Origin: Rosistilla ulvae
GTDB lineage: Bacteria; Planctomycetota; Planctomycetia; Pirellulales; Pirellulaceae
NCBI RefSeq assembly: GCF_007741475.1
Contig: NZ_CP036261.1
Location: 2,108,001 to 2,172,000 of the forward strand
DNA: 64,000 nucleotides
Reading direction: 5' to 3'
Shown in pieces: positions 35,200 to 45,714 of the stretch. Made by a program: the position numbers and the translations under genes. Numbering within the stretch: the stretch's first letter is position 1; each line of letters begins with the position of its first letter. Below the pieces are notes generated by a model. That model was not told the DNA's origin. It saw only the letters and a program-made list of their open reading frames with translations, and made no database searches.

Positions 35200-36900
35200 A
35201 TGAACGAATCTAACGCTGAAAATCTTGAAAACGCTGTTCCGCCGCAATCCCTTGCAGCCGATGCACAACCTCCAAGCGATCCCGCGACCGAAGCGGCGCC
35301 AGCTGTTGCCGCCGACGATGCGACGCTGTCCGACGCCGCTGCGGCATTGTCAGCTGCATCGGATGCCAAGCCGGCGAAGCCAGGCAATGGGGCGCTGGCC
35401 GGGCGACCCAGCGGACCGCTGGCGCGGCGACAACCAAGCAACGGGCCAAGCTCTCCGCCCCCATCGGCTGGACGCCCCGGTTCGCCACCTCCCGTTCCAC
35501 AGCGTCCGATGAAAGCCGCCGCCGCAGGTCAAGGGGCTAAGGCCGACGCAGCGAGCGGAACGGAAAAGCCAGCGAAGGGGAAAAAGGAAGGGAAAGATAA
35601 GCATCCGCCACGCGGTAAACAGATCGTTCCGCCGCCGAAGCCGCAGATCGTGGTCCCCAGCAAACGCGCTCCGCTGTCGGACGACCTCGAAGAGATGCTC
35701 GCTCGCGAACTGGCCGGTTCGGGACTCGAAGAGATTCTCGGTGGCCAAGCTGGAATGCCGATGCGCGAAGCGCTTGTCGAAGGCCAGCGGGTGCAGGCAA
35801 AAGTGATTAAGAAGAGCGTCGATGCCGTTTTCGTTTCGTTGGGGGGACCCGACGAAGGTTCGGTCGCGTTTGAACAATTTAAAGAAGAGCCCGAGATCGG
35901 TGCCTCGGTTGAAGTCATCGTTCGCGGTTTTAGCAACGACGATGGCATGTTCATGCTGGCCCTGCCAGGCCAGGCTCTCGACGCCAGCGATTGGGATGAA
36001 CTCGAGGAAGGGGACGTGGTCGAAGCTTACGTCGAATCGGTCTGCAACGGCGGCGTCGATGTCAAAGTAGGATCGATTCGCGGTTTTATTCCGATCAGCC
36101 AGTTGTCGGAGTTTCGGATCGAAGATGCGGCGGAATATGTCGACAAGAAACTGCTTTGCGTCGTCAACGAATGCAACCCGCGTCGCAAGAACTTGGTACT
36201 CAGCCACCGCGCGATCCTAGAACGGGAACGCGAGGAGCGGCGTGTAGAACAGATGGCCAAGATCGCCGTCGGCGACGTCTTGGAAGGGACCGTGCGAAAC
36301 GTCCTGGACTTCGGTGCCTTTGTCGATCTGGGAGGAGTCGAAGGACTGATCCATATCAGCAAGCTCAGCTGGGATCGGATCAAACACCCCAGCGAAGTCA
36401 TCGAAGCGGGGCAAAAGGTCAAGGTTCGAATCGACAAAATCGACGAGAACACGGGCAAGATTGGACTCTCGTATCGCGATCTGATCGAGCAACCGTGGGA
36501 CGATATCGACTCGAAATTCCCGATCGGATCGACGGTTACCGGCACGGTCACCCGAACAACCGATTTTGGGGCCTTTGTTCGTTTGGGGACCGGAATCGAA
36601 GGGTTGATCCACATTTCGGAACTCGCCCACCATCGCGTCTTTAAAGTCGACAACGTGGTGAAGGTCGGGGATGAAATCGAGGTCAAGATCCTTTCAGTCG
36701 ACGCCGATTCGCAGCGGATCGGGTTGTCGTTGAAAGCGACACAGGTCAAACCGCAGACCGAAAAAGAGAAGGCCGAAGAGGCTGCGGCGGAGATTGACGA
36801 ACCAGCTCCCGAGCCGTACATCAAGAAACGTCACGTCGGTCCGCTCAAGGGTGGTAAGGATGCCGACGCGGGCGGAGCCAAGTTTGGGCTGAAGTGGTAG
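35200..36900 (+). CDS. S1-domain RNA-binding protein (ribosomal protein S1-like)
   Basis: The 566-residue protein has a low-complexity N-terminal tail of about 180 residues (Ala/Pro/Lys-rich) and then four S1 OB-fold motifs: EGQRVQAKVIKKSVDAVFVS (about 193), EEGDVVEAYVESVCNGGVD (about 270), VGDVLEGTVRNVLDFGAFVD (about 358) and IGSTVTGTVTRTTDFGAFVR (about 445). The last two are the best matches. It is probably the S1 homologue that binds mRNA at the ribosome, although a shorter S1-like regulator cannot be excluded. A TTG just before ATG 35200 also opens the frame. No strong ribosome site precedes it. It is monocistronic and convergent with pheA. Confidence 0.85.
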   Translation: MNESNAENLENAVPPQSLAADAQPPSDPATEAAPAVAADDATLSDAAAALSAASDAKPAKPGNGALAGRPSGPLARRQPSNGPSSPPPSAGRPGSPPPVPQRPMKAAAAGQGAKADAASGTEKPAKGKKEGKDKHPPRGKQIVPPPKPQIVVPSKRAPLSDDLEEMLARELAGSGLEEILGGQAGMPMREALVEGQRVQAKVIKKSVDAVFVSLGGPDEGSVAFEQFKEEPEIGASVEVIVRGFSNDDGMFMLALPGQALDASDWDELEEGDVVEAYVESVCNGGVDVKVGSIRGFIPISQLSEFRIEDAAEYVDKKLLCVVNECNPRRKNLVLSHRAILEREREERRVEQMAKIAVGDVLEGTVRNVLDFGAFVDLGGVEGLIHISKLSWDRIKHPSEVIEAGQKVKVRIDKIDENTGKIGLSYRDLIEQPWDDIDSKFPIGSTVTGTVTRTTDFGAFVRLGTGIEGLIHISELAHHRVFKVDNVVKVGDEIEVKILSVDADSQRIGLSLKATQVKPQTEKEKAEEAAAEIDEPAPEPYIKKRHVGPLKGGKDADAGGAKFGLKW

Positions 36901-36969
36901 AGCCCCTTGGCATCGACAGTGCGGCTTGAGCCGCGCTGCGGTGGACGTCGTTTCGCGACGACTTCAGCG

Positions 36970-38016
36970 TTAGCTGCGACTGCGGTCCTTGGGGTATGAC
37001 CCAAGGATATCGCGGCGAATCGTCAAGGCTTCGAGGTCTTCGATCGCCTTCATCACGGGAGCGTCATGCTTATGGCCTTCCAGTTCGACAAAAAACAGAT
37101 ACTCATTGGGGCCGGCGGGCATCGGATACGATTCGATCCAGGTCAGATTCAGATTGTGTTTTTTGAAAACGTTCATCACGTCGGCTAGTGCGCCGGGGCG
37201 ATGGATGATCTGCAACACCAACGCGGTTTTGTCGTCGCCGCTCGATTCCGGCTCGCGTTCGCCTAAGACGGCGAACCGCGTGACATTGTTGGGATTGTCT
37301 TCGATACTAGCGGCGATCACGTTCAGGCCATACTCGCGCCCGGCTGCTTCGCTTGCGATCGCAGCGACACCCGGATTTTCGGCGGCCAGTTTGGCTGCCG
37401 CCGCTGTGCTCGACAACTCCTTCAGTTGGGCGTTGGGCATGTGCTGGGCCAACCAACCGCGACATTGCGACAGCGCCTGCGGTTTGCTGTAGATCTCGAC
37501 GATCTGATCGCGCGGCGTGCGGCTGAGCAGATAGTGGTGAATCGGCAGCAGGACTTCGCCGCAGATGTTCACTGGCGTTTGCACGAACATCCCCAGCGTA
37601 TCGACGACCCGTCCATCGGTCGAATTTTCGACAGGCACGATTCCCATCGTCGCCTGGCCGCGAACGACGGCATCAAAGACGGCGGCGATCGTCGATTCGG
37701 GAGTCAGCAGCGCCGCGTCGCCAAAGTATTTGATCGCGGCGAGGTGGCTGTAGCTGTGTTGTGGGCCGAGGTAGGCGATCCGGCCGGTTTCCAGCTCGGC
37801 GTTCGACAGGCTGGCAACGTGCCGCATCAGCATCGTCAACCGTTCGGCATCGATCCGCGCTGCGGTGGCGACTTCGCTGACCGAGGGGCCGATCCGAGCA
37901 CCAAGCTCCTCGACCGGGGCGTTTGTGTTAGCCCCCCGCAACAGATGGACGCGTTGCGCGACGAGATCGAGGATCGCGCGATCGATCTCCATTAGACGTT
38001 CGGAATCGCCGGCCAT
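36970..38016 (-). CDS. pheA: Prephenate dehydratase with chorismate-mutase-like N-terminus and ACT domain
   Basis: The 348-residue enzyme should act in phenylalanine synthesis. Residues 1-80 form a short helical part (MEIDRAILDLVAQRVHLLRG) that resembles an AroQ-type chorismate mutase. The prephenate dehydratase domain follows (GRIAYLGPQHSYSHLAAIKY, GIVPVENSTDGRVVDTL, NVTRFAVLGE with the catalytic Thr-Arg-Phe), and then an ACT domain (ALVLQIIHRPGALADVMNVF, LTWIESYPMPAGPNEYLFFV) for feedback by phenylalanine. The usual ESRP motif is WIESYP here. The frame continues to 38079, but the start at 38016 fits the family. It is divergent from dnaK. Confidence 0.93.
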   Translation of the reverse strand: MAGDSERLMEIDRAILDLVAQRVHLLRGANTNAPVEELGARIGPSVSEVATAARIDAERLTMLMRHVASLSNAELETGRIAYLGPQHSYSHLAAIKYFGDAALLTPESTIAAVFDAVVRGQATMGIVPVENSTDGRVVDTLGMFVQTPVNICGEVLLPIHHYLLSRTPRDQIVEIYSKPQALSQCRGWLAQHMPNAQLKELSSTAAAAKLAAENPGVAAIASEAAGREYGLNVIAASIEDNPNNVTRFAVLGEREPESSGDDKTALVLQIIHRPGALADVMNVFKKHNLNLTWIESYPMPAGPNEYLFFVELEGHKHDAPVMKAIEDLEALTIRRDILGSYPKDRSRS

Positions 38017-38422
38017 AGGGGGATTGCTCTTCGGGGGTGTCAGGATGGCTGAGTCGAGGATCGTCCCGCAGCACAGCAAAAGTCGTTCGGGCGAGGTCTG
38101 TCATTTTGACCGGCAACGCAATGCCCATCGAAGCCGAAACGACATCAAAAGTCAAATTGCAACTGCGGTTGGCCACGAATAATCGCCTTACCAGGCGAAA
38201 AAACGATGCTAGACCTACCGAAACGTACATGAAATGCCGTTTTTTGGAAGCGGGTGTTTGTTTCTGGCACGGCCTTTGCATTTACCAACATTTGTTCGCG
38301 TGACGGCCAATCATGTCGCCAACCGAACGAGAGCCGGAACGACAGCAAACGCAAGATGCTGAGCGATTTCCCGGATAGCGAATAGACTAAAATTTTGACG
38401 ATATGACTGGAGGAGAGATTCC
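38017..38422. other. Divergent intergenic region between pheA and dnaK
   Basis: This 406-bp spacer contains the promoters of both genes. I searched the dnaK side by eye for the CIRCE inverted repeat (TTAGCACTC/GAGTGCTAA) and did not find it. A strong GGAGGAG ribosome site for dnaK lies at 38409-38415. No recognisable small gene is present. Confidence 0.5.
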
Positions 38423-40354
38423 ATGGCACAAGGCGAAAAAATTATTGGTATCGACTTGGGAACCACCAACAGCGTCGTTGCCATTATGGAAGGTAACGAC
38501 CCCAAGGTGATTCCCAATGCGGAAGGCAACCGTTTGACCCCCAGCGTGGTCGCGTTTACCGACAAAGCAGAAACGATTGTCGGCGAACCTGCGCGTCGCC
38601 AGGCGGTCACCAACCCAACGCGAACAATCTATTCGGCCAAGCGATTTATCGGCCGTCGACACGACGAAGTCCACAGCGAAGAGAAGATCGTACCGTACGA
38701 AGTGACCGGTGCGGAGTCGGAATTCGTCAAGATCAAGGTTGGGGACAAGGAATATACGCCGCAAGAAATTTCGGCCAAGGTGCTTCGCAAGCTCAAAGAA
38801 GCTGCCGAATCGTACCTCGGCCACAAGGTCAACAAAGCGGTTGTCACCGTTCCGGCGTACTTCAACGACAGCCAACGCCAAGCGACCAAAGATGCGGGCC
38901 AGATCGCGGGACTCGAGGTGATGCGAATCATCAACGAACCGACCGCGGCGGCACTTGCGTACGGCTTGGACAAGAAGAAGGATGAAAAGATCATCGTCTT
39001 CGATCTCGGTGGCGGTACGTTTGACGTATCGGTTTTGGAAGTTGCCGATTCCGGCGACGAGGAAAGCTCCAGCCGCGTCTTCCAAGTGGTCAGCACCAGT
39101 GGCGACACGCACCTTGGTGGCGATGACTTCGACGAAGCCTTGATCGGTTACGTTGCCGGTGAGTTCAAGAAGGAAAACGGAATCGATCTGCGGAACGATC
39201 CGATGGCATTGCAGCGTTTGCAAGAAGCTTGCGAAAAGGCGAAGAAGGAACTCAGTTCGCTGCCAGAGACCGACATCAACCTGCCCTTTATCACGATGGA
39301 TCAAAGCGGTCCGAAGCACCTGACGAAAAAGGTCACGCGGGCGAAGTTTGAAGAATTGATCGCCGACATGATTCAGCGATGTCGCAAACCGGTCTTGCAA
39401 GCGCTCGAAGACGCCGGCATGAAACCGAGCGATATCGACGAGATCGTTTTGGTCGGTGGTAGCACACGCGTTCCCAAGGTTCGCGAAGTCGTCAAAGAGA
39501 TCTTCGGTAAAGAGCCTCATCAGGGCGTGAACCCTGACGAAGTTGTGGCGATTGGAGCGGCGATCCAAGGTAGCGTTTTGGCTGGCGATCGTACTGACGT
39601 GTTGCTGCTGGATGTCTGCCCGCTGACTCTGGGGATCGAAACCGAAGGTGGCGTGATGACGCCGTTGGTCGAACGCAATACGACGATTCCGGTGGAAAAG
39701 AAGAACACGTTCAGCACCGCTGCGGACAACCAGACCGCTGTCACGGTTCGTGTTTTCCAGGGCGAACGCAAGATGGCGGCACAAAACCGCTTGCTGGGCG
39801 ATTTCAACCTCGAAGGGATCCCGCCACAACCTCGCGGCATGCCTCAGATCGAAGTCAAGTTCGACATCGACCAGAACGGTATTCTGAATGTCAGCGCGAA
39901 GGATTTGAATTCCGGTAAGGAAGCCAACGTGCGGATCGAAGAATCGGGCGGCCTGGACGATACCGAGATCGAACGCATGAAAAAGGATGCCGAAGAGCAT
40001 GCCGATGAAGATCGCAAGCTGTTTGAATTGGCGGAAGCTCGTAACAAAGCAAACAGCCTGATCCACGAATCGGAAAAGCAGCTCAAGGAGAACGAGGAGA
40101 AGCTGACCGATGCGGACAAGGAGCCGATGAACGCGGTGATCAAAAAGGTTCGCGATGCAGTCGCTGGCGAAGATGCGGCGGCGATCACTTCGGTTACCGG
40201 CGAATTGGAGCAAGCTTGGCAGGCATTCAGCAAGGTGCTTTACGAAAAGACGGGCGCGGATGGCGCTGCAGCAGCCGGAGGCGGCGATGCCGAACCAACC
40301 GCCAGCGCGGACGACGATGCAATCGATGCGGAGTTCGAAGTGAAAGACAAGTAA
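38423..40354 (+). CDS. dnaK: Chaperone DnaK (Hsp70)
   Basis: The 643-residue protein is the main Hsp70 chaperone, which binds unfolded peptides with DnaJ and GrpE. The ATPase domain is complete: [16 protein letters not shown] at the start, [38 protein letters not shown] and [18 protein letters not shown]. The substrate-binding domain follows ([39 protein letters not shown]), then a helical lid and an acidic tail ending in [14 protein letters not shown]. The length is typical. A GGAGGAG lies seven bases before ATG. The gene is followed by an intrinsic terminator and then, after 261 bp, by clpB. Confidence 0.98.
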   Translation: MAQGEKIIGIDLGTTNSVVAIMEGNDPKVIPNAEGNRLTPSVVAFTDKAETIVGEPARRQAVTNPTRTIYSAKRFIGRRHDEVHSEEKIVPYEVTGAESEFVKIKVGDKEYTPQEISAKVLRKLKEAAESYLGHKVNKAVVTVPAYFNDSQRQATKDAGQIAGLEVMRIINEPTAAALAYGLDKKKDEKIIVFDLGGGTFDVSVLEVADSGDEESSSRVFQVVSTSGDTHLGGDDFDEALIGYVAGEFKKENGIDLRNDPMALQRLQEACEKAKKELSSLPETDINLPFITMDQSGPKHLTKKVTRAKFEELIADMIQRCRKPVLQALEDAGMKPSDIDEIVLVGGSTRVPKVREVVKEIFGKEPHQGVNPDEVVAIGAAIQGSVLAGDRTDVLLLDVCPLTLGIETEGGVMTPLVERNTTIPVEKKNTFSTAADNQTAVTVRVFQGERKMAAQNRLLGDFNLEGIPPQPRGMPQIEVKFDIDQNGILNVSAKDLNSGKEANVRIEESGGLDDTEIERMKKDAEEHADEDRKLFELAEARNKANSLIHESEKQLKENEEKLTDADKEPMNAVIKKVRDAVAGEDAAAITSVTGELEQAWQAFSKVLYEKTGADGAAAAGGGDAEPTASADDDAIDAEFEVKDK

Positions 40355-40372
40355 TCGGTCTTTAGATTATCG

Positions 40373-40406
40373 ATCGCCGGTCGGTTCGATCCGACCGGCG
40401 ATTTTA
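40373..40406 (+). terminator. Intrinsic terminator of dnaK
   Basis: A perfect 12-bp stem (ATCGCCGGTCGG at 40373-40384 with CCGACCGGCGAT at 40391-40402), loop TTCGAT, and then TTTAA. It starts 18 bases after the dnaK stop, so clpB most likely has its own promoter. Confidence 0.85.
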
Positions 40407-40615
40407 ACGCGGGCCACAGACGATTATTCCAACACGCGATAGTGACCAATCGGTTGCAAGCGTGTCTTCAACGGCTGTGGCTTTTTCGTGCGCTGATCGC
40501 AAGTGAATCACCGCTCAACACTATTTCGCAGCCCTCGCGGCGGCCTTTTCGGTACCAACCTCGGGCCGTCGATCTTCCGGCTGGCCGGACTCTCTCAAGA
40601 ACAGGAGCGTAGAAC

Positions 40616-43294
40616 ATGGCATTTCGATTTGACAAACTGACACACAAGTCTCAGGAAGCGGTCAGCCAAGCCCAGGGATTGGCGACCGAGGCCGGCAACC
40701 CGGAGATCACTCCGCTGCATCTACTGTCGAGCATGCTCGATACCGGACAGGGAATCGTTCGCCCGATGTTGCAAAAGATTGGCGTCGATCTCGACCAATT
40801 GACGGAGATGGTCGCGGGAGAGTTGGGGAGGTTACCCAAGAGTTCCGGCGGTCGGCAGGCGAGCGTCGGTCCCGAGCTGCAAAAGGCGTTCGAAGCCGCA
40901 GCGCGACGCGCCGAGACGATGAAAGACGAATACGTCAGCAGCGAGCATTTGTTGCTTGCGATGACCGATACCGAGGGGAAAGCGAAAAATCTGCTGCAGC
41001 TGGTTGGCGTCGGCACCGACGACGTGTTGGCGGCCCTGAAACAGGTTCGCGGTACCGCACGGGTCACCGACCAGAATGCCGAGGATAGTTACCAGGCGTT
41101 GGAAAAATATGGCATCGATCTGGTGCAACTGGCGGTCCAAGGCAAATTGGATCCGGTGATCGGTCGCGATTCGGAGATTCGCCGCGTGATCCAGGTCCTC
41201 TCGCGACGAACGAAAAACAACCCGGTGTTGATCGGTCAGCCGGGGGTCGGGAAAACGGCGATCGCCGAAGGGTTAGCGCTGCGAATCGTCGAAGGCGATG
41301 TCCCCAGCAGCCTCAAGGACAAACGGGTGATCTCGTTGGATATGGGGGCATTGGTCGCTGGTGCCAAGTTCCGAGGGGACTTTGAGGAGCGGTTGAAGTC
41401 GGTTTTGCGGGAGGTCAAAGAGAGCGCTGGCAGCGTGATCCTGTTTATCGATGAATTGCATCTGGTCGTGGGAGCGGGGAAAGCGGAGGGATCGGCGGAT
41501 GCCGCGAACTTGCTGAAACCCGAATTGGCTCGCGGTTCGTTGCGTTGTATCGGTGCGACGACGCTGGACGAATATCGCCAGCATATCGAAAAAGATGCAG
41601 CGCTAGAGCGGCGTTTTCAGCCCGTCTTCGTCAACGAACCCAATGTCGAAGATACGATCGCGATCCTGCGTGGTTTAAAACCTCGCTACGAGGCGCACCA
41701 CGGCGTGCGGATCACCGATTCGGCATTGGTCGCGGCAGCGAAGTTATCGCATCGCTACATCGCCGATCGCTTCTTGCCCGATAAGGCGATCGATCTGGTT
41801 GACGAAGCGGCCAGCCGGTTGGCGATGGAAAAGGAAAGTGTTCCCGAACCGATCGACGAGGTCCAACGACGCTTGCGTCAATTGGAACTCGCCGCTCGCC
41901 AGCTCGAACGCGAAGAGGACGCGTCGGCGCGGACGCGGTTGAACGAGGTGAATGCAGAGATGCAGCAGCAAAAGGCGGAACTTGCATCGCTTCGCGAACA
42001 ATGGGAAGCCGAAAAGCTGGGGCTCGACGATGTGCAGAGCATTCGCAAACAGATCGACGAGGTCGATCATGAGTTCCGTACTTTGGACGGTGAGATCCGA
42101 CGCAAACAGTCCAGTGGCGAAGCGGTTTCGGAAACCGAGTTCCAACAGCTGTATGAATTGGATAAACGCCGCAGCGAATTGACCGCTCGGGCCGAACAGC
42201 AAGCCGAGGCACAGTCGCAGACAGAGGTCTCGGCGGACGATCCAACGCATGGCGCTAGACGTCTGTTGCGACAGGATGTTACCGATGAAGAGATCGCCGA
42301 AGTGGTGAGCGCATGGACGGGGATTCCAGTCCAACGGATGTTGGAAACCGAACGGGCAAAACTGTTGGTGATGGAAGAGCGTTTGCATCAACAGGTCGTT
42401 GGACAAGATGCCGCCGTCGCGGCGGTGGCCAACGCCGTCCGGCGCAGCCGCAGCGGTCTGCAAGATCCACACCGACCGATCGGTTCGTTCCTGTTCCTGG
42501 GCCCGACGGGTGTTGGGAAAACCGAGCTCTGCAAAGCATTGGCGCGGATCATGTTCGACGACCCCAACGCGATGGTGCGGTTGGATATGAGCGAGTTCAT
42601 GGAGCGACATAGTGTCAGCCGATTGATCGGAGCCCCTCCGGGATATGTCGGCTACGAGGAGGGAGGTAAGTTGACCGAAGCGGTCCGCCGGCGCCCGTAT
42701 TGCGTGATCTTGTTGGACGAGATGGAGAAAGCACACCCCGACGTCTTTAATGTGCTGTTGCAAGTTCTCGACGATGGTCGCTTAACCGATGGCCAAGGTC
42801 GGACAGTCGATTTTGCCAACACGGTGATCGTGATGACAAGCAACGTCGGCAGTCAGGCGATTCAACAGGTCGCATCGGCTGGCGGTTCGGACGCCAACTT
42901 GGAAGAAGCGGTTCAAGAGGCGTTGAAGGCTCGCTTCCTGCCCGAGTTTTTGAACCGTATCGACGATACGATTGTCTTCCACCCGTTGCGGCTGGAACAG
43001 ATCCGCAAGATTGTTCGCATCCAATTGGACGCGTTGGCCGCGCGATTGGCAGCCAACGAGATTGGGTTAGAGGTGACCGATGCAGCGGTCGACGCGATCG
43101 CCGACCGGGGCTTCGATCCGACCTATGGGGCGCGACCGTTGAAGCGAGAGATTCAACGCAGCCTCGAAAATCGGCTAGCAACCGAGTTGCTAAAGAATCA
43201 ATTCGAACCTGGATCTGCGGTCCGCGTCGACTTTGCCGGTTCGGACTATACGTTCGAAATGATTCCCGCCGCTGCCGCCGTCGCGGCGGACTGA
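40616..43294 (+). CDS. clpB: ATP-dependent disaggregase ClpB
   Basis: The 892-residue Hsp100 protein disaggregates proteins together with DnaK. It has a Clp N-domain (residues 1-145; [19 protein letters not shown]), a first AAA+ module with [15 protein letters not shown] (Walker A, about residue 205) and [12 protein letters not shown] (Walker B), a ClpB-type coiled-coil middle domain at about 410-540 that marks it as ClpB rather than ClpA/C, and a second AAA+ module with [15 protein letters not shown] (about 628) and [15 protein letters not shown]. The C-terminal D2 small domain ends in Ala/Asp. An AGGAG ribosome site precedes it. It lies downstream of dnaK but behind that gene's terminator. 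Confidence 0.97.
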   Translation: MAFRFDKLTHKSQEAVSQAQGLATEAGNPEITPLHLLSSMLDTGQGIVRPMLQKIGVDLDQLTEMVAGELGRLPKSSGGRQASVGPELQKAFEAAARRAETMKDEYVSSEHLLLAMTDTEGKAKNLLQLVGVGTDDVLAALKQVRGTARVTDQNAEDSYQALEKYGIDLVQLAVQGKLDPVIGRDSEIRRVIQVLSRRTKNNPVLIGQPGVGKTAIAEGLALRIVEGDVPSSLKDKRVISLDMGALVAGAKFRGDFEERLKSVLREVKESAGSVILFIDELHLVVGAGKAEGSADAANLLKPELARGSLRCIGATTLDEYRQHIEKDAALERRFQPVFVNEPNVEDTIAILRGLKPRYEAHHGVRITDSALVAAAKLSHRYIADRFLPDKAIDLVDEAASRLAMEKESVPEPIDEVQRRLRQLELAARQLEREEDASARTRLNEVNAEMQQQKAELASLREQWEAEKLGLDDVQSIRKQIDEVDHEFRTLDGEIRRKQSSGEAVSETEFQQLYELDKRRSELTARAEQQAEAQSQTEVSADDPTHGARRLLRQDVTDEEIAEVVSAWTGIPVQRMLETERAKLLVMEERLHQQVVGQDAAVAAVANAVRRSRSGLQDPHRPIGSFLFLGPTGVGKTELCKALARIMFDDPNAMVRLDMSEFMERHSVSRLIGAPPGYVGYEEGGKLTEAVRRRPYCVILLDEMEKAHPDVFNVLLQVLDDGRLTDGQGRTVDFANTVIVMTSNVGSQAIQQVASAGGSDANLEEAVQEALKARFLPEFLNRIDDTIVFHPLRLEQIRKIVRIQLDALAARLAANEIGLEVTDAAVDAIADRGFDPTYGARPLKREIQRSLENRLATELLKNQFEPGSAVRVDFAGSDYTFEMIPAAAAVAAD

Positions 43295-43320
43295 TCCGCG
43301 ACGCGACGAGGACTTCGAAT

Positions 43321-43348
43321 CCTTTGGCGTATTATTCGCCGCCAAAGG
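43321..43348. terminator. Hairpin between convergent clpB and the Met-rich protein gene
   Basis: CCTTTGGCG (43321-43329) pairs with CGCCAAAGG (43340-43348). The loop includes the stop codon of the minus-strand gene. No strong T-tract is visible, so termination is suggested by position more than by sequence. Confidence 0.4.
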
Positions 43349-45620
43349 AGAACTCGGGCATGGCGCCTTCGCCCATGCCCATTTCGGGGACGGTGCTGGC
43401 GGCTTTTGCCTTGAGAAGTTTTTCCCGTTCGTCGGCAAACGTATAGCGGCGGAAACGGAAGGCATCCTCGATTTCGTGTTGCACGACGAGGCCTCCCTGT
43501 TCATCGAACAGCAGCATTTTACCAGGGGCCAGCATCGGTTCTTCCTCGTCGTCCAGGACGGCAAGATTTTCGCCCCCGGCGATATCGATCAACACTCCGC
43601 GCGACTTCACCGACGCATTTTCAAGCTGTTTGATCTCCAGCGTCGATGGATTGACGATCTCGTCGGTGAACGAGGTTTTATCCAAAATCGAACCGCGGGT
43701 TGCCGCTTCGAACTGGGCTGTCCGTTCGGTTGCAAATCCCCAGTCCCAATTGACCGAGACGATGTCGGCCGTTGGCGGCGATTTCTGGAAGGTCTTGCCC
43801 TCCAGAGTCGTCGTCGTTTCGGGTTTGGTCAGTCCGCCAGCGAACCACGAAAGCTCGGGGAGCGATGCTGGTGGGCTCGGTTCGCTCCAAGCAGACCAGA
43901 GATACCCGGTGCGGTATGTCGAACCCTGTTGCTTGGTGAGGACTGCATCCTCAGCCGTTCGTTTTTGAATCCGTTCGAGCGCATCGGCATCGAGGGTTTT
44001 CAGTGGCGGTGCAAACCGACCGTTGAGTGGATAGTTGGGATCTTCGATCGCCACTTGGATCCGGTAGACGTACTTGCGCCCCGGTTGAGGCCCAAACTTG
44101 TTCCGGCGTGGGCTATCGCGGAAATCGTAGAACCGAATCAATTTGTATTCCGACGCGACGACGACGGTCGAACCCATCATCCCGCCTGGACCCATCATCA
44201 TTTCGGATCCCATCATCCCTTCGGATCCCATCATCATTTCGGACCCCATCATCCCCTCGGATCCCATCATCATTTCAGAATCCATCATCCCTTCGGCTCC
44301 CATGCTGCCCATGCCACCCGGGCCTCGTCGGGCGCCGGCGCCTCTGTTTTGAAGCGAGTTCAGGTCGAGACGGGTGCCGGTAGCGGGACCGGTGATGTCC
44401 ACATTCTCTTCGACAACTTCTTCGGTAACTTCTCTGCCATCACGCTTTTTCTGCCCTGCCAGCGGCACCTGGGGATGGACTGCAAATTTCATATAGTCTT
44501 GAATCAACAGTGGCGGAATCGGCATCGTCAAAACCGAATCCATATATTCGGGCGAGATGACTTCGGGAGCAAATCCGGCCCAGTGCTTCACGTACATGTT
44601 ATTCATGAAGTTGTTGCTGGTGGTGACGACCCAGTCCCCTTCGCCGGCCAAGATTTTGGCATCGTCGGGCTCTTCCAACGCATCGACCTCGCGGTTGGTA
44701 ACATCGGCGCGAATAACGCGGAACGCGATGTAACGGGGGCGATCGCGGCGGGGATCGAATCCAGTCGCATCGCCCAACGCACTTTGGAACGCATCGTTCA
44801 ACAGTTCATTGGGCATTACCGCAGTACCGGCAATGAATTGATGGGTGTAAGCGATCGGCCTTTGGGCAGTATTGCCGCGTTGGCCTCCTATTCCGCCGCC
44901 CATTTCAATTCCCATCCCCATCCCCATTCCGGCACCACGGAAACCGCGGTCGTATTTGGGATCGAGCTTTCGGGCCATGGTGGCACCTCCTACCCCCATT
45001 CCCATCCCCATTTCGCCCGCCCCCATCTCTGGCATCATCATTTCGGGGCTGTCCATCATCCCTTCGTACATCGCGCTTCCTTCGCCTCCGCGAGGTGCAC
45101 GACGAGGTTTGCGCCGCTTCGGCTTTTTCTCCTCTTCGACCTCCATCTTGGGCGCATCTTCGAGCGTTTCGAATGGATCGGGCGTCCCATTGGGCGGATT
45201 CAGGCTGAACGCTCCCAGGACGGAAACCAGTTGAATGTTTTGGGGGGCATACTCAGGAGCATCGATTTCTGGATCGCGACGTTTGATTTTCGAGCGGCTC
45301 TTGGGGAATCCTTTCTCTTTGAATTGCAGCCCGGCGTCGATCGAATCGCGGCTCAATTCGACATTCTTTTCGTATTTGACCGTCGCCACACGAGTTTCTT
45401 CGTTCTCGATAGCTTCCCAATGCGGGGATTCCAGTTCCGTCATCACCTGACTGGCTGTCGACGTCAGGTTGTCGGGGCTTTTCGCTTCAGCAAATGGTTC
45501 GATGCTCAGCCCCTTGTAGACCAACAGCCCAAACACGCCAACGACCAGTCCTAGAACTAGCTTTTCCACATGATTGATGGCGAACTTTTTAATCGCGTCG
45601 CCGTCCATCTTGCCTTTCAT
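43332..45620 (-). CDS. Met-rich single-pass membrane protein of the PilM operon (third gene)
   Basis: I do not recognise the family. The 762-residue protein has one membrane helix near its N-terminus (LVLGLVVGVFGLLVYKGLSI, about residues 18-37), a likely periplasmic rest, and a basic Lys/Arg patch (KKPKRRKPRRAPRG, about 165). It has two Met-rich zones. One is built of GMGMGM-type units near residues 195-245. The other, near residues 440-490, is built of imperfect repeats of the kind GSEGMMGSEMMMGSEG. Between them are beta-rich stretches. The C-terminal third contains FRFRRYTFADEREKLLKA and may form a fold. It is the last of three co-oriented genes that begin with a PilM-like gene, so a role in that envelope apparatus is likely. 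An AAGGGAG ribosome site is present. Confidence 0.75.
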   Translation of the reverse strand: MKGKMDGDAIKKFAINHVEKLVLGLVVGVFGLLVYKGLSIEPFAEAKSPDNLTSTASQVMTELESPHWEAIENEETRVATVKYEKNVELSRDSIDAGLQFKEKGFPKSRSKIKRRDPEIDAPEYAPQNIQLVSVLGAFSLNPPNGTPDPFETLEDAPKMEVEEEKKPKRRKPRRAPRGGEGSAMYEGMMDSPEMMMPEMGAGEMGMGMGVGGATMARKLDPKYDRGFRGAGMGMGMGIEMGGGIGGQRGNTAQRPIAYTHQFIAGTAVMPNELLNDAFQSALGDATGFDPRRDRPRYIAFRVIRADVTNREVDALEEPDDAKILAGEGDWVVTTSNNFMNNMYVKHWAGFAPEVISPEYMDSVLTMPIPPLLIQDYMKFAVHPQVPLAGQKKRDGREVTEEVVEENVDITGPATGTRLDLNSLQNRGAGARRGPGGMGSMGAEGMMDSEMMMGSEGMMGSEMMMGSEGMMGSEMMMGPGGMMGSTVVVASEYKLIRFYDFRDSPRRNKFGPQPGRKYVYRIQVAIEDPNYPLNGRFAPPLKTLDADALERIQKRTAEDAVLTKQQGSTYRTGYLWSAWSEPSPPASLPELSWFAGGLTKPETTTTLEGKTFQKSPPTADIVSVNWDWGFATERTAQFEAATRGSILDKTSFTDEIVNPSTLEIKQLENASVKSRGVLIDIAGGENLAVLDDEEEPMLAPGKMLLFDEQGGLVVQHEIEDAFRFRRYTFADEREKLLKAKAASTVPEMGMGEGAMPEFSFGGE

Positions 45621-45714
45621 AATAAATCTCCCTTTTACTGCTGCCGTCGGTCGTTTGGTCGTGGGGTATCAATAGCGGGCGAAATTCCAATCGCCCCGCT
45701 GGGGTGTTGCGAAA

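Noticed and set aside
38017-38422. CIRCE heat-shock element upstream of dnaK
   Set aside because: No matching inverted repeat was found on reading the region.
38387-40213. Long minus-strand frame of 608 codons opposite dnaK
   Set aside because: It is the reverse of a conserved dnaK gene and has no domain of its own.
43476-45554. Long plus-strand frame of 692 codons opposite the Met-rich protein
   Set aside because: It has His-rich repeats that are only the complement of the Met codons on the other strand. The minus-strand gene has a ribosome site, signal helix and operon context.
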